From contig NZ_CP003915.1 of assembly GCF_000521505.1 (NCBI RefSeq), positions 310,001-374,000 on the forward strand: 64,000 bases of DNA, written 5' to 3'. A program made the translations under genes and the position numbers. Below the pieces are notes generated by a model that had not been told where the DNA came from, searched no databases, and saw only the letters and a program-made list of their open reading frames with translations. This stretch comes from Advenella mimigardefordensis DPN7. Lineage in GTDB: Bacteria; Pseudomonadota; Gammaproteobacteria; Burkholderiales; Burkholderiaceae_B. Positions 1 through 8,610 of this stretch are shown here, piece by piece. How positions within the stretch are numbered: position 1 is the stretch's first letter; each line of letters opens with the position of its first letter.

Positions 1-765
1 TCCGAAGCCTGGCAGAACGATAAAACCTCGTTGCCTGCCATCCGCACAGTTACTGTTCTGCAGGAAGTTAGCACCGACGACGAGAAACTCAAACCGGTGG
101 TGGAGATGCTCAAAAAATGGGATGGTAAAGTGACGGCAGATAGTGCACCAGCGGCTGTTTTTGAAGTCTGGTTCAGCCGCTATTTGCGCAAGGCCGTGGT
201 GGATCGCGCGTTTGACCCGGACATTGCAAAAATGATCGGCCTGGCTGACCCGGAACGAGTGCTGGATGTGATCGAGAACCCCGATGGCTGGTTTAGCGAA
301 GCTGAACGTAATCAGATTATGCTGGACTCTCTGGGCCAGGCCGTTGCCGAAGTCCGGGAAAAGCTGGGCGACGATCCGCAAGCCTGGAAATGGGGCACGC
401 TGCACCAGGCCGTATTCCTGCATCCCATGAATGCGCTGCTGTCGGATGAAGAGAAAAAGACGTTTAATGTGAATGCGGGTCCGATAGGCGGTTCCGGCTA
501 TACACCCATGGCGACCAGCTACGGTGAAAAAAGCTATAACCTCACGGCGGGTGCTTCTTTTCGTATGGTGCTTGATGTCGGGCAGTGGGATGATTCCCGT
601 GTCATCAATACCCCGGGACAATCGGGCGATCCACGCCAGCCCGGATACCGTGATCTGGCGCCCATCTGGGCGAAGGGCGAGTATATTCCGCTAGCCTTCA
701 GCAAGGAAAAGGTCACGGAAAATACGGTTAAAGTCCTGAACTTCAAACCGCAGCAACAGCAATAG
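1..765 (+). CDS. Penicillin acylase family protein (C-terminal part, 5' truncated by window)
   Basis: The reading frame is open from base 1, and the upstream codons continue it, so only the C-terminal ~254 residues of a longer protein are present. The segment resembles the end of the beta chain of penicillin acylase / acyl-homoserine-lactone acylase type N-terminal nucleophile hydrolases (family S45). The supporting features are a GSGYTPMAT stretch, a SFRMVLDVGQWDDS block and the NTPGQSGDP turn followed by an Asp-Leu-Ala-Pro-Ile-Trp segment. Family members are periplasmic, self-cleaving enzymes that hydrolyse amide bonds of acylated substrates. The signal peptide, alpha chain and catalytic Ser lie outside the window, so substrate and completeness cannot be judged. 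Confidence 0.8.
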   Translation, partial: SEAWQNDKTSLPAIRTVTVLQEVSTDDEKLKPVVEMLKKWDGKVTADSAPAAVFEVWFSRYLRKAVVDRAFDPDIAKMIGLADPERVLDVIENPDGWFSEAERNQIMLDSLGQAVAEVREKLGDDPQAWKWGTLHQAVFLHPMNALLSDEEKKTFNVNAGPIGGSGYTPMATSYGEKSYNLTAGASFRMVLDVGQWDDSRVINTPGQSGDPRQPGYRDLAPIWAKGEYIPLAFSKEKVTENTVKVLNFKPQQQQ

Positions 766-950
766 CGTCAGCGTTCTGCTGACATGGCCGCCACCGTCCT
801 GGACAATGAAGAGAACTTAAGGCGGTGGCCGCTGTCCAATCTGCATCTTGCGCGGGAACTTTCCGCGTAAAATAAAACCATCCCGCCAGCGTCCATTTAC
901 CCTGTTGCCTGGTCGGGTGTTTTTTGCAAGTCAGATTTTCGGGTGCGGTC

Positions 951-1715
951 ATGAATGCGAAAGCGCGCATTTTCTTTTTCGGTGATACGCATGGCGGTTT
1001 TGAGCACTGTCGTGAGATTGTCGTTGCCGGTAAACCCGATGCGGTTATCTTTCTGGGCGATATTCAGGCCAGCCGGCCGCTGCATGAGATTCTGGGCGAC
1101 ATCCATCAAATGACCGATGTTTGGTGGATTCCCGGCAACCATGATACGGATAGTGCGGCGTTCTACCACAACCTGTTCGATTCCGATTTGGCCGACCGTA
1201 ACTTGCATGGCAGAGTTGTGGACATCCATGGCGTTCGCGTTGCCGGCCTGGGCGGCGTGTTTCGGGGCACCATCTGGAATCCGGCCAGACCTTACTGGCG
1301 ATTCTATAGTCCCCGAGATTACGAAGCGCACAGCCTGGTGAAATCGGGCAAAAGCGGTCAGGGCGACCGTTTGCGTCATCGCAGCTCGATCTTTCCCTGC
1401 GATTACGAAGCGCTGATGCAAGAGCAGGCGGATATTCTGGTGCTGCACGAAGCGCCGTCCTGCAACCGCTACGGTTTTACCGTACTGGACCGTCTGGCGC
1501 TGCAACTGGGCGCCTCCCATGTCTTTCATGGGCATCATCATGACCGCTATGACTACTCGGCGCATTTTGAACGCATGGGATTTGTTGCACACGCGGTGGG
1601 ACTGCGTGGCGTGCTTGACAGCAACGGCGTCGTTATTCGTGCCGGTGATCTGGACGGCAGCGGTGAAAACCGGGTTGCTGCGTTGCAGGAAACCTCGCCA
1701 CAACCGGTTCGATGA
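951..1715 (+). CDS. Calcineurin-like metallophosphoesterase
   Basis: A 254-residue cytosolic protein with the ordered metal-binding motifs of the calcineurin-like phosphoesterase superfamily. These are GDTHG near residue 10, GDIQ near 38, GNHD near 64 and a C-terminal GHHHDR. The family hydrolyses phosphomono- or diesters with a dinuclear metal centre; the substrate cannot be read from sequence. I chose the ATG at 951 because the motif-bearing strand begins a few residues later. A TTG start at 924 is possible but adds non-conserved residues. The gene stands alone between the acylase and the copper chaperone. Confidence 0.75.
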   Translation: MNAKARIFFFGDTHGGFEHCREIVVAGKPDAVIFLGDIQASRPLHEILGDIHQMTDVWWIPGNHDTDSAAFYHNLFDSDLADRNLHGRVVDIHGVRVAGLGGVFRGTIWNPARPYWRFYSPRDYEAHSLVKSGKSGQGDRLRHRSSIFPCDYEALMQEQADILVLHEAPSCNRYGFTVLDRLALQLGASHVFHGHHHDRYDYSAHFERMGFVAHAVGLRGVLDSNGVVIRAGDLDGSGENRVAALQETSPQPVR

Positions 1716-1773
1716 ACTGGGCTATGATATGACTTGAGTCCGGATGGCGGATTGTTAACAGCAGGAGAGCGTA

Positions 1774-1986
1774 ATGAGTACAAACGTGATTAAGGCCCGG
1801 GTAGAGGGCATGACGTGCGACAAATGTGTTGCGCATGTGACCCACGCGCTGGAGTCGGTGCCCGGGGTGGTTTCGGCACAGGTGAGCCTGGCGGGGGCAT
1901 CGGCCGATATTGTTGCCAGCGATAGCGTTACCGCGCAGCAACTGGCCGATACAGTCAAAAGTGCCGGTTACGTTCTGACTGTCTGA
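1774..1986 (+). CDS. Heavy-metal-associated (HMA) domain protein, CopZ-like copper chaperone
   Basis: A 70-residue single HMA domain. The metal loop GMTCDKC (M-x-C-x-x-C) lies at residues 13-19, and the rest fits the beta-alpha-beta ferredoxin-like fold. Such proteins bind Cu(I) in the cytosol and pass it to a copper P-type ATPase or regulator. A CAGGAG ribosome-binding site lies 7 bases before the ATG. No P-type ATPase or CueR regulator is adjacent. The assignment to copper rather than another soft metal rests on family knowledge. Confidence 0.85.
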   Translation: MSTNVIKARVEGMTCDKCVAHVTHALESVPGVVSAQVSLAGASADIVASDSVTAQQLADTVKSAGYVLTV

Positions 1987-2048
1987 TCGCAGGCGGTCTC
2001 GTACCGGGATTGCGATCGCAATAAATCAGCCGGACAATATAAAAGTTA

Positions 2049-2090
2049 AAAGCCGCTGCACGTCCGTGATGGTGTGTAGCGGCTTTGTTT
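2049..2090 (+). terminator. Rho-independent terminator downstream of the HMA gene
   Basis: Inverted repeat AAGCCGCTGCAC / GTGTAGCGGCTT (one G-T pair) with a short loop, followed by TTGTTT. It lies 63 bases past the HMA stop and ahead of the convergent lipoprotein gene, so it may serve both strands. Confidence 0.7.
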
Positions 2091-2132
2091 CAAGTGCCGG
2101 GCTATGCTGCCTGACAGGCAGGCCATCCGATA

Positions 2133-2447
2133 TTAATCGTCCCAGCCGCGGCGGCCATGGCGATGATAATGGCGATCACGACGACGATCATCGCGATAGT
2201 AGCGGCGACCACGGTCATAACGGTCATCGCTGTCCCTGAATACCTGGTTACCAACCAAACCACCCAGAGCGGCGCCACCCAGAGTAGCCAGCGGGCTACC
2301 ATCAGAAAGTGCATAACCGGCACCGCCGCCTAATGCTGCACCGCCAACGGTACCCAGGTCACGATTTGGGTGACGGGTTGAACAGCCTGCGAGAACGGCA
2401 CCCATCAGTGCCACAATCAAGACTTTTTTTATCATTTGCGAGGTCAT
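2133..2447 (-). CDS. Glycine-zipper 2TM domain lipoprotein (OsmB/SlyB-like)
   Basis: A 104-residue envelope lipoprotein. The N-terminus has a hydrophobic signal ending in lipobox LAGC at residues 20-23. It is followed by two glycine-zipper helices (GGAALGGGAGYAL and GGAALGGLVGNQV) and a highly charged Arg/Asp/His/Tyr-rich tail of about 35 residues. Glycine-zipper lipoproteins of this class sit in the outer membrane and are often stress-induced. AGGAGA lies just before the start codon on the minus strand. The exact physiological role is unknown. Confidence 0.8.
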   Translation of the reverse strand: MTSQMIKKVLIVALMGAVLAGCSTRHPNRDLGTVGGAALGGGAGYALSDGSPLATLGGAALGGLVGNQVFRDSDDRYDRGRRYYRDDRRRDRHYHRHGRRGWDD

Positions 2448-2690
2448 AGTAAACTCTCCTTTTGGATTAACTATGGAGCCATCATAATCGCTTCATTTGT
2501 ACTGATGGCAAGCAAATGTATCGAAAAATAGCTGGCAAGCCGGTTTGGAAACGGATTGAAAATTTAGGCATTTGGCTGTTGTCGCCACGTTGCCACAATC
2601 TGCCTGATTTTACCGTCTGATGGTTGCCTGTTCGGCTCATTATTGCAGTTGAAATTCTCTCATTTACCACTGTATATCAAAGGAAATACG

Positions 2691-3401
2691 ATGATCCGCC
2701 TATACGAACTCTGTGCCAGTGATCCCGACTTGGTTTTTTCCCCTTATTGTTGGCGGGTTCGGCTTGCGCTTGCACACAAACGGCTACCTTTCGAAGGTCT
2801 TCCTGTTGGTTTTATGGATAAGGACAAAATCGCCTTTGCCGATTCGCGGCTGGTGCCTGTGCTCACAGATGGGGATATCGTGGTAAAGGAAAGCCTGGAC
2901 ATCCTCGAGTATCTGGATCGCACCTATCCGCAAGCCCCGTTAGGGCTCGATAGCGAGGCCGGACGAGCCCGGGTCCGGTTTATTTCCGAACTGATTCTGC
3001 GTCATATTACGCCGGTCACTTTCAAGCCTTCTTTATTGGCGATCTATGAGGCACAACCGGAATCGGCCAGGGGGTATTTCCGGGAAAGCCGGGAAAAGCG
3101 CTTTGGTTGTACGCTCGAACAACTGCATGCGACCGCCAGTGCCGGCGATGCGCACACCGCTCTGGCGGCATTGGAAGCACAGTTAAAAAACATGCCGTAT
3201 CTTGACGGAAATCAGCCCGGGGCAACTGATTTTGTTGTTGTCGCCCATCTGATCTTCAGTTGGGTATTCGGGTTTCAATACTGGAAAGATGATTCAGCCG
3301 TGGGGCAGTGGTTCACGAGAGTACTGGATGCGTATAGTGAAGTGGCCGGCCCGGTTAAACGCCTGATTCACCCGGCAGCAGCCCAATTCCGTGCGGCCTG
3401 A
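2691..3401 (+). CDS. Glutathione S-transferase family protein
   Basis: A 236-residue protein with an N-terminal thioredoxin-like domain (residues 1-80) and an all-helical C-terminal domain. The early segment has SPYCWRVRLALAHK, the usual GST helix 1 with SPYC in the catalytic loop. The cis-Pro strand VPVLTDGD and the KESLDILEYLD segment form the glutathione-binding part. The start at 2691 has AAGGAAA five bases upstream; the longer frame back to 2643 lacks such a site. It probably conjugates or reduces an electrophile with glutathione in the cytosol, substrate unknown. Confidence 0.85.
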   Translation: MIRLYELCASDPDLVFSPYCWRVRLALAHKRLPFEGLPVGFMDKDKIAFADSRLVPVLTDGDIVVKESLDILEYLDRTYPQAPLGLDSEAGRARVRFISELILRHITPVTFKPSLLAIYEAQPESARGYFRESREKRFGCTLEQLHATASAGDAHTALAALEAQLKNMPYLDGNQPGATDFVVVAHLIFSWVFGFQYWKDDSAVGQWFTRVLDAYSEVAGPVKRLIHPAAAQFRAA

Positions 3402-3412
3402 TTTTTCCTGCC

Positions 3413-3901
3413 TTATGGATTGTCTATCGGGCATTGCATGAAAATCGCGTGCCCGGACTGCGGCCCCAGTGTATAGGGCGCAAAGCCCTGGCTGGTATAC
3501 AGCGCCTTGCCCGGCGCATTGCCGTCCAGCACTTCAAGCGTGACTTTGCAGCAGCCCAGATTGCGCGCCAGCTGTTTGACGCGTGCCAGCAATTGTTTGC
3601 CGACGCCCTGGCCGCGATACTGCGCCAGCACGGCAAAATCGTGGATATTGAGCAGCGGTTTGCAGGCGAAAGTGGAAAAACCTTCAAAGCACAGGGCAAT
3701 ACCGATTGGCTCCTGGCCGTCAAAGGCCAGGATGGTGTACATATTGCTGCGTTTTTTAAGTGACGCGATCAGGTTTTTCTGGGTGTAGGCCGAGAGCGGC
3801 TCGCCGCCGCCCATCGGATCGCTGGCGTAGGCATTAAGCACAGTCAGAACGGCGCTGGCGTGTTCCGGATTATCAAGGTCCGCCGTCACAACGTCATACA
3901 T
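3413..3901 (-). CDS. GNAT family N-acetyltransferase
   Basis: A 162-residue single-domain GNAT acetyltransferase. The acetyl-CoA pyrophosphate-binding motif A appears as QYRGQGVGKQLL around residues 94-105. It is followed by the LGCCKVTLEVLDGNAPGKALY segment (motif B) typical of small-molecule or protein N-acetyltransferases. The start codon lies 18 bases after the stop of the oligopeptide-binding protein gene and has a GAGGGA site. It is therefore probably the last gene of the opp-like operon. An acceptor derived from imported peptides is a possible inference only. Confidence 0.82.
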   Translation of the reverse strand: MYDVVTADLDNPEHASAVLTVLNAYASDPMGGGEPLSAYTQKNLIASLKKRSNMYTILAFDGQEPIGIALCFEGFSTFACKPLLNIHDFAVLAQYRGQGVGKQLLARVKQLARNLGCCKVTLEVLDGNAPGKALYTSQGFAPYTLGPQSGHAIFMQCPIDNP

Positions 3902-3919
3902 GGAATCCCTCGTTTGCTT

Positions 3920-5503
3920 TTATTGAATATCCGCTGTTTTCAGGTCGATATAACCCACCGGATGTCGCAGAATGCCAGTGACCCCGGTTTTTTGCATGAA
4001 GCCTTGATTGTAGAAGAACAATGGGAAAATAGGCATGTCAGCGAACAACACTTGTTGGGATTTTTGCAACAATTCCCATCGCCTGGCCGCGTCGGTTTCA
4101 TTTTGTGCGGTTTTAATCAGCGTGTCATATTCTGCATTGGACCAGCCGGTGCGATTCATGCTGGAGTTGCTCACAAAACTCTCCAATGCGTTGTATGGAT
4201 CGGCATAGTCATTGGTGAATGAGCTGCGTGAAAATTGCAATTTGCCGCCGCGTTGCTGGGTATAAAACACCTTGCTCTCAATGGCCTGCAGGGTAACATC
4301 CACGCCCAGGTTTTCCTTGAACATGGCTTGCAGGGCCTGCGCAATCTTACGGTCATCAGGATTATTGATATGGCTGAGCGTGACCGGTGGCAGTGTCGTA
4401 TATTTTTCGGCTTCCATGCCTTTTTTCAGCAATGCCCTGGCCTGGGTGGCATCCGTTTTGACAAAGCCATTGCTGGTTTGGTAGAAATCTTTGCCATCGG
4501 GTCCGGTAAAGCCGGGGCTGACGAAGGCATCGGCGGCCTTGCGGCCCTGCTTGACCACATAGTCGACGATGTCCTGACGGTTAACGGCCAGGGCGAAGGC
4601 ACGGCGGATATCGGCGTTCTGGAAGGGGGGCATTTGGGTGTTGAAGCGATAGAAATACACCCCGGCCTGAGGGACGGTCATGAATTCCTTGCTGTCTTTG
4701 ACTTTATCGTAAAGAGCGGCGGGTAGCGGAGACGGTGTGGCGTCCAGCTCTCCGGTGCGAAACATCTGATAACTGGTGTTCAGATCGTTGATCATGACCC
4801 AATCGACCGCATCCAGTTTGACGGCGTCCTTGTCCCAGTAGTTGGGGTTTTTTTCAAACCGCATACTGCTGGCATGCTCCCAGTCCTTAAGCATGAACGG
4901 ACCGTTGCTGACATAGCTGTCCGCCTCTGTGTACCATTTGGGATTGGCCTGCGCTACTTTCTGGTTGACCGGCGCAAAACCCGGATTGGTGAGAATGTTC
5001 AGGAACGACAGGCTGGGGGCATTTAGCGTGACCTGCAGGGTGTGTTCATCCAGGGCCTTGAAGCCGAGCGCCTCCGCCTGGGCTTTGCCCGCGTTAAAGT
5101 CCTGTGCGCCCACAATATCGTAGAGCAGGAAGGCCGCCGGCGAGGCCGTCGCCGGGGTCAGCAACTGTGTCCAGCCGTAGACAAAGTCACCCGCGGTGAC
5201 CGGCGAGCCGTCAGACCACTTGGCGTTCTGACGCAGGTGAAAGGTATAGGTTTTGCCGTCGGCCGAGACTTCCCATTTTTCTGCCGTGGCAGGGGCTGCA
5301 ATATGTTTTGCGTCCAGGCGCACCAGCCCTTCCATCAAATTGTTCAGTGGCTCCCAGGAAATCAGATTCAGGCCAAGCGCCGGGTTCAGCGAGGAGGGTT
5401 CCTCCACGTTATTTAAACGCAGCACTTTTTCGGCGTGGGACAGGGTGGGCAGGGCAAGGCCCAGCGTGGCAGTAAGCAAGGTGGCAGACAGCAGATTTTT
5501 CAT
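3920..5503 (-). CDS. Oligopeptide ABC transporter substrate-binding protein (OppA/SBP family 5)
   Basis: A 527-residue periplasmic binding protein. It has a Sec signal peptide (Lys-Asn, then a Leu/Ala-rich core ending LSHA-EK) followed by the SBP_bac_5 fold. Typical signatures are EPSSLNPAL, the KWSDGSPVTAGDFVYGW segment near residue 95 and RRAFALAVNRQDIVDYV. It captures peptides for the permease encoded just upstream. The start at 5503 places the ATG at the signal peptide, with GGAAA upstream; the longer open frame reads into the oppD intergenic gap. It is the fifth gene of the operon, separated from the ATPase gene by 112 bases. Confidence 0.9.
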   Translation of the reverse strand: MKNLLSATLLTATLGLALPTLSHAEKVLRLNNVEEPSSLNPALGLNLISWEPLNNLMEGLVRLDAKHIAAPATAEKWEVSADGKTYTFHLRQNAKWSDGSPVTAGDFVYGWTQLLTPATASPAAFLLYDIVGAQDFNAGKAQAEALGFKALDEHTLQVTLNAPSLSFLNILTNPGFAPVNQKVAQANPKWYTEADSYVSNGPFMLKDWEHASSMRFEKNPNYWDKDAVKLDAVDWVMINDLNTSYQMFRTGELDATPSPLPAALYDKVKDSKEFMTVPQAGVYFYRFNTQMPPFQNADIRRAFALAVNRQDIVDYVVKQGRKAADAFVSPGFTGPDGKDFYQTSNGFVKTDATQARALLKKGMEAEKYTTLPPVTLSHINNPDDRKIAQALQAMFKENLGVDVTLQAIESKVFYTQQRGGKLQFSRSSFTNDYADPYNALESFVSNSSMNRTGWSNAEYDTLIKTAQNETDAARRWELLQKSQQVLFADMPIFPLFFYNQGFMQKTGVTGILRHPVGYIDLKTADIQ

Positions 5504-5615
5504 GGCAATTTCCAGACAGGCGATTCGTTCACGGAATCCGATGTATGCAAACATACCTGAAAATGCGTGCGTCGTGGGCGCAAATGGACTTGCAGGAACA
5601 AGCCGGCCTGGTTTT

Positions 5616-6731
5616 TTACATACGCCGGGCAGCCTGCGGCGCACGGGCATCGTGCAGCCAGCAGCGTACTGAGCCGTCGTCAGGCAGGGCGGTTGCCGGC
5701 GGGGTGATCTGATGGCAGATGCGCATGGCGTGCCGGCAACGCGCGGCGAAGGCACAGCCGTCGGGCGGGGCAAACAGGTCGGGCGGCTGGCCGGCAATCG
5801 CCTTCAGGCTGGCCGCCGGCATATCCAGGCGCGGTACCGATGCCAGCAGCGCGCGGGTGTACGGATGGGCCGGTTGGGCAAACAGCGCATGGACCTCTGC
5901 CGTTTCAACGCATTGGCCGGCATACATGACCGTGACCCTGTCTGCAACGCCGGCGACAACCCCCAGGTCATGGGTGATCAGGATGATGGCAACGCCGGTG
6001 CGCGCCTGAATCTGCCTGAACAGTGCCAGAATCTGAGCCTGAATTGTGACATCCAGCGCCGTTGTTGGCTCGTCGGCAATCAGCAGGTCCGGGTCGCACA
6101 TTAATGCAATAGCGATCACAATACGCTGGCGCATGCCGCCGGAAAATTCGTGCGGGAATTGTTTCAACCGCTGCTGCGGGCTGGATATACCCACCAGTTC
6201 AAGCATCTGGATGGCGCGCGCCTTTGCCTGATCGGCTGAATATTTCATATGTCGTCGCACCCCTTCGGTCATCTGCTCGCCGATGGTAAGGGTGGGGTTA
6301 AGTGCGGTCATCGGATCCTGAAAAATCAGGGCAATGCGCCGGCCCTGGATCTCGCGCCATTGCGCCGGTTTCAGCGTGGTGAGTTCGCGCCCGTCAAAGG
6401 TGATGGTGCCGCTGGTAATCTGAGCGGTCGAGGTGGGTAACAGGCCCATGATGGCCTGACTGGTGACTGATTTGCCACTGCCGGACTCCCCCACAATGGC
6501 CAGGGTCTCGCCTCGTGCAATATGCAGATTGATCTGACGGAGCGCATGCACATGTCCGCCATAGGTGCGAAAGCGTACCGAGAGGTCGCGCACCGTCAGC
6601 AGTGGTGGGTCCTGCTGCGGGTCAGGCTGGGCCGATCGTCCCGTTAAGTCTGTTAAGTCCGTTAAGTCCGTTAAGTCCGTTAAGTCTGTTACATCCGTTG
6701 TCGGGCCGGCAGTTGTGTACGGCATGTTCAT
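5616..6731 (-). CDS. Oligopeptide ABC transporter ATP-binding protein (OppD-like)
   Basis: A 371-residue ABC ATPase. It contains Walker [12 protein letters not shown] signature SGGMRQR and Walker [14 protein letters not shown]. The C-terminal oligopeptide/dipeptide extension (HPYTRALL, CAFAARC with Cys-rich spacing) is characteristic of OppD/DppD. The first ~40 residues are unusual: a Thr-Asp-Leu tripeptide repeated about five times, encoded by a 9-bp tandem repeat. The start overlaps the OppC stop by 4 bases. It energises the OppBC permease together with the OppF-like ATPase at the head of the operon. Confidence 0.9.
   Translation of the reverse strand: MNMPYTTAGPTTDVTDLTDLTDLTDLTDLTGRSAQPDPQQDPPLLTVRDLSVRFRTYGGHVHALRQINLHIARGETLAIVGESGSGKSVTSQAIMGLLPTSTAQITSGTITFDGRELTTLKPAQWREIQGRRIALIFQDPMTALNPTLTIGEQMTEGVRRHMKYSADQAKARAIQMLELVGISSPQQRLKQFPHEFSGGMRQRIVIAIALMCDPDLLIADEPTTALDVTIQAQILALFRQIQARTGVAIILITHDLGVVAGVADRVTVMYAGQCVETAEVHALFAQPAHPYTRALLASVPRLDMPAASLKAIAGQPPDLFAPPDGCAFAARCRHAMRICHQITPPATALPDDGSVRCWLHDARAPQAARRM
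6643..6696 (-). repeat. 9-bp tandem repeat inside the oppD-like gene
   Basis: Six consecutive 9-base units on the plus strand, GTTAAGTCC or GTTAAGTCT, the last degenerate (GTTACATCC). On the coding strand they give a Thr-Asp-Leu repeat near the N-terminus. Because the unit is three codons, copy-number change alters length without frameshift. Confidence 0.95.
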
Positions 6732-7681
6732 TTATTTTTCCCCAGTCGTGGATCCAGCGCATCCTGCAGGCCGTCGCCGACGACGTTGAAAGCGAACATG
6801 GTCAGGGAAATAAACAGGGCAGGGAAAAACAGTTGCCACCAGTCACCCGAGAGAATGACGCCCAGCGCATCATTGGCCATGACACCCCAACTGGCATAGG
6901 GCGCCTGCACGCCCAGCCCCAGGAAGCTGAGGAACGCTTCGGCGAATATGGCGGTGGGGACGGTTAAGGTCATTTGTACGAGAATCGGCCCCATGGCATT
7001 GGGTAGTAAATGGCGGCGAATGATATGTGCCGTGCCGGCGCCGAACGAGCGGGCGGCAGTCACATACTCCTGGTTTTTCAATTGCAGAACCTGACCGCGC
7101 ACCAGCCGCGCCATGCTGATCCACCCGGTAATGGTCAGCGCAATAATGATGGTGAACAGGCTGGGGCCCATTACGACCATCAGCAAAATCACCACCAGCA
7201 GATAGGGCAGACCGTAGAGGACTTCCAGTATGCGCATCATAAGGATATCTGTCTTGCCGCCTTTGTATCCACTGTAGCCACCGTAGGTGACGCCGATCAC
7301 AAAATCAATCAGCGCTGCCATAAAGCCGACAAACAGGGAAATGCGCGCGCCGTACCAGGTTCTGACGAAAATATCGCGGCCCAGTTCATCGGTGCCGAAC
7401 CAGTGCAGCGATGACGGCGGCATATTCTGGCTTTTGAGATCCTGGGCGGTAACGGACCACACCGACAGCATGGGCGCCAGCGCCGCCATGACGATCAGCA
7501 TGATCAGAAACAGCAAACCAAGCAGAGCGGCCGGATTGCTGCGCAGGCGCCACCAGGCGCTGCGCCAGTAAGAGACTGAAGGGCGCAGCACATGCGCAAC
7601 CGCTTGCGGGTCGGGCGGGGCCGCTTCGAACATGTCATCTGTGATGACAACGGCTTCTTGTTGGGTTGTGGCGCTGTTCAT
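6728..7681 (-). CDS. Oligopeptide ABC transporter permease (OppC-like)
   Basis: A 317-residue inner-membrane permease with six predicted helices. It has an OppC-type N-terminal cytosolic stretch, the first TM at about residues 52-72, a periplasmic HWFGTDELGRDIF segment, and the EAA loop (EYVTAARSFGAGTAHIIRRHLLPNAMGPI) that docks on the ATPases. Its start overlaps the upstream OppB stop by 4 bases and its stop overlaps the OppD start by 4, which indicates translational coupling. Confidence 0.92.
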   Translation of the reverse strand: MNSATTQQEAVVITDDMFEAAPPDPQAVAHVLRPSVSYWRSAWWRLRSNPAALLGLLFLIMLIVMAALAPMLSVWSVTAQDLKSQNMPPSSLHWFGTDELGRDIFVRTWYGARISLFVGFMAALIDFVIGVTYGGYSGYKGGKTDILMMRILEVLYGLPYLLVVILLMVVMGPSLFTIIIALTITGWISMARLVRGQVLQLKNQEYVTAARSFGAGTAHIIRRHLLPNAMGPILVQMTLTVPTAIFAEAFLSFLGLGVQAPYASWGVMANDALGVILSGDWWQLFFPALFISLTMFAFNVVGDGLQDALDPRLGKNK

Positions 7682-8610
7682 GACTGCCTCTTGCGATGAA
7701 GCGCGATGCGCGGGTCAAGCAGACCGTAGGCGATGTCGACCAGAAACAGCATGAAGACAAGAATCGCGCTGTAGAACACGGTGGTACCCATAATGACCGG
7801 GTAGTCGCGGGTGCTGATGGAGTCGACGAAATACCGGCCCATGCCGGGAATGGCAAAGATTTTTTCAATCACGAAGGTACCGGTCAGAATGGATGCCGCC
7901 AGCGTGCCGAGCAGTGTCACAACGGGCAACAGGGCATTGCGCAGGCCATGTCTGATCACGATGCGCCACGGCGACAGTCCCTTGGCACGCGCCATGGTCA
8001 TGTAATCCTGGGTTAGTACATCCAGCATGCTGGAGCGGGTGATACGGGCCAGGATGGCCATAGGCGTGACAGCCAGCGCAATCACGGGCAGTACCTTATG
8101 CCAGGGCGTGCGCCAGGTAGCGGCAGGAAACCAGCCCAGATTGACCGAAAGTTCCTGAATCAGCAAGGTGGCCAGCACAAAGTTGGGAATGGAAATGCCC
8201 ACCACCGCTACGGCCATGACCGTGCGATCGATCAGCCGGTTATGACGCAAGGCCGCCACCGTCCCGGCACCTATACCAGACAGCGTGGCAACCACAAGTG
8301 CAATCAGACCCAGTTCAAATGACACAGGAAAGCCACGCGCCAATAGTGTGTTGACTGTCGTGTCCGGGCTGGAAATGGAAGGGCCATAGTCAAAGGTGAC
8401 GATTGCTTTCAGATAATGCAGGTATTGCACCGGTAGCGATTGATCCAGCTTGTAGAAGGCCCGCAGGTTATCCTGCACGGCGGCGCTGGTCTGTCGTTCC
8501 TGATCAAACGGCGTGCCGGGAATCAAATGCATCAGCACGAAGGTGAGCGTGGCGATAATGAAAATAGTGCCCAGCATCAGCGCAAACCGCTGCAGAATAT
8601 ATTTCGTCAT
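7678..8610 (-). CDS. Oligopeptide ABC transporter permease (OppB-like)
   Basis: A 310-residue inner-membrane permease. The N-terminal [17 protein letters not shown] helix is typical of OppB/DppB, as is the HLIPGTPFDQ segment. The EAA motif reads DYMTMARAKGLSPWRIVIRHGLRNALLP. I set the start at 8610, where the ATG overlaps the OppF stop by 4 bases; the longer frame only extends into the coding sequence of the preceding gene. It pairs with OppC to form the transport channel. Confidence 0.92.
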   Translation of the reverse strand: MTKYILQRFALMLGTIFIIATLTFVLMHLIPGTPFDQERQTSAAVQDNLRAFYKLDQSLPVQYLHYLKAIVTFDYGPSISSPDTTVNTLLARGFPVSFELGLIALVVATLSGIGAGTVAALRHNRLIDRTVMAVAVVGISIPNFVLATLLIQELSVNLGWFPAATWRTPWHKVLPVIALAVTPMAILARITRSSMLDVLTQDYMTMARAKGLSPWRIVIRHGLRNALLPVVTLLGTLAASILTGTFVIEKIFAIPGMGRYFVDSISTRDYPVIMGTTVFYSAILVFMLFLVDIAYGLLDPRIALHRKRQS

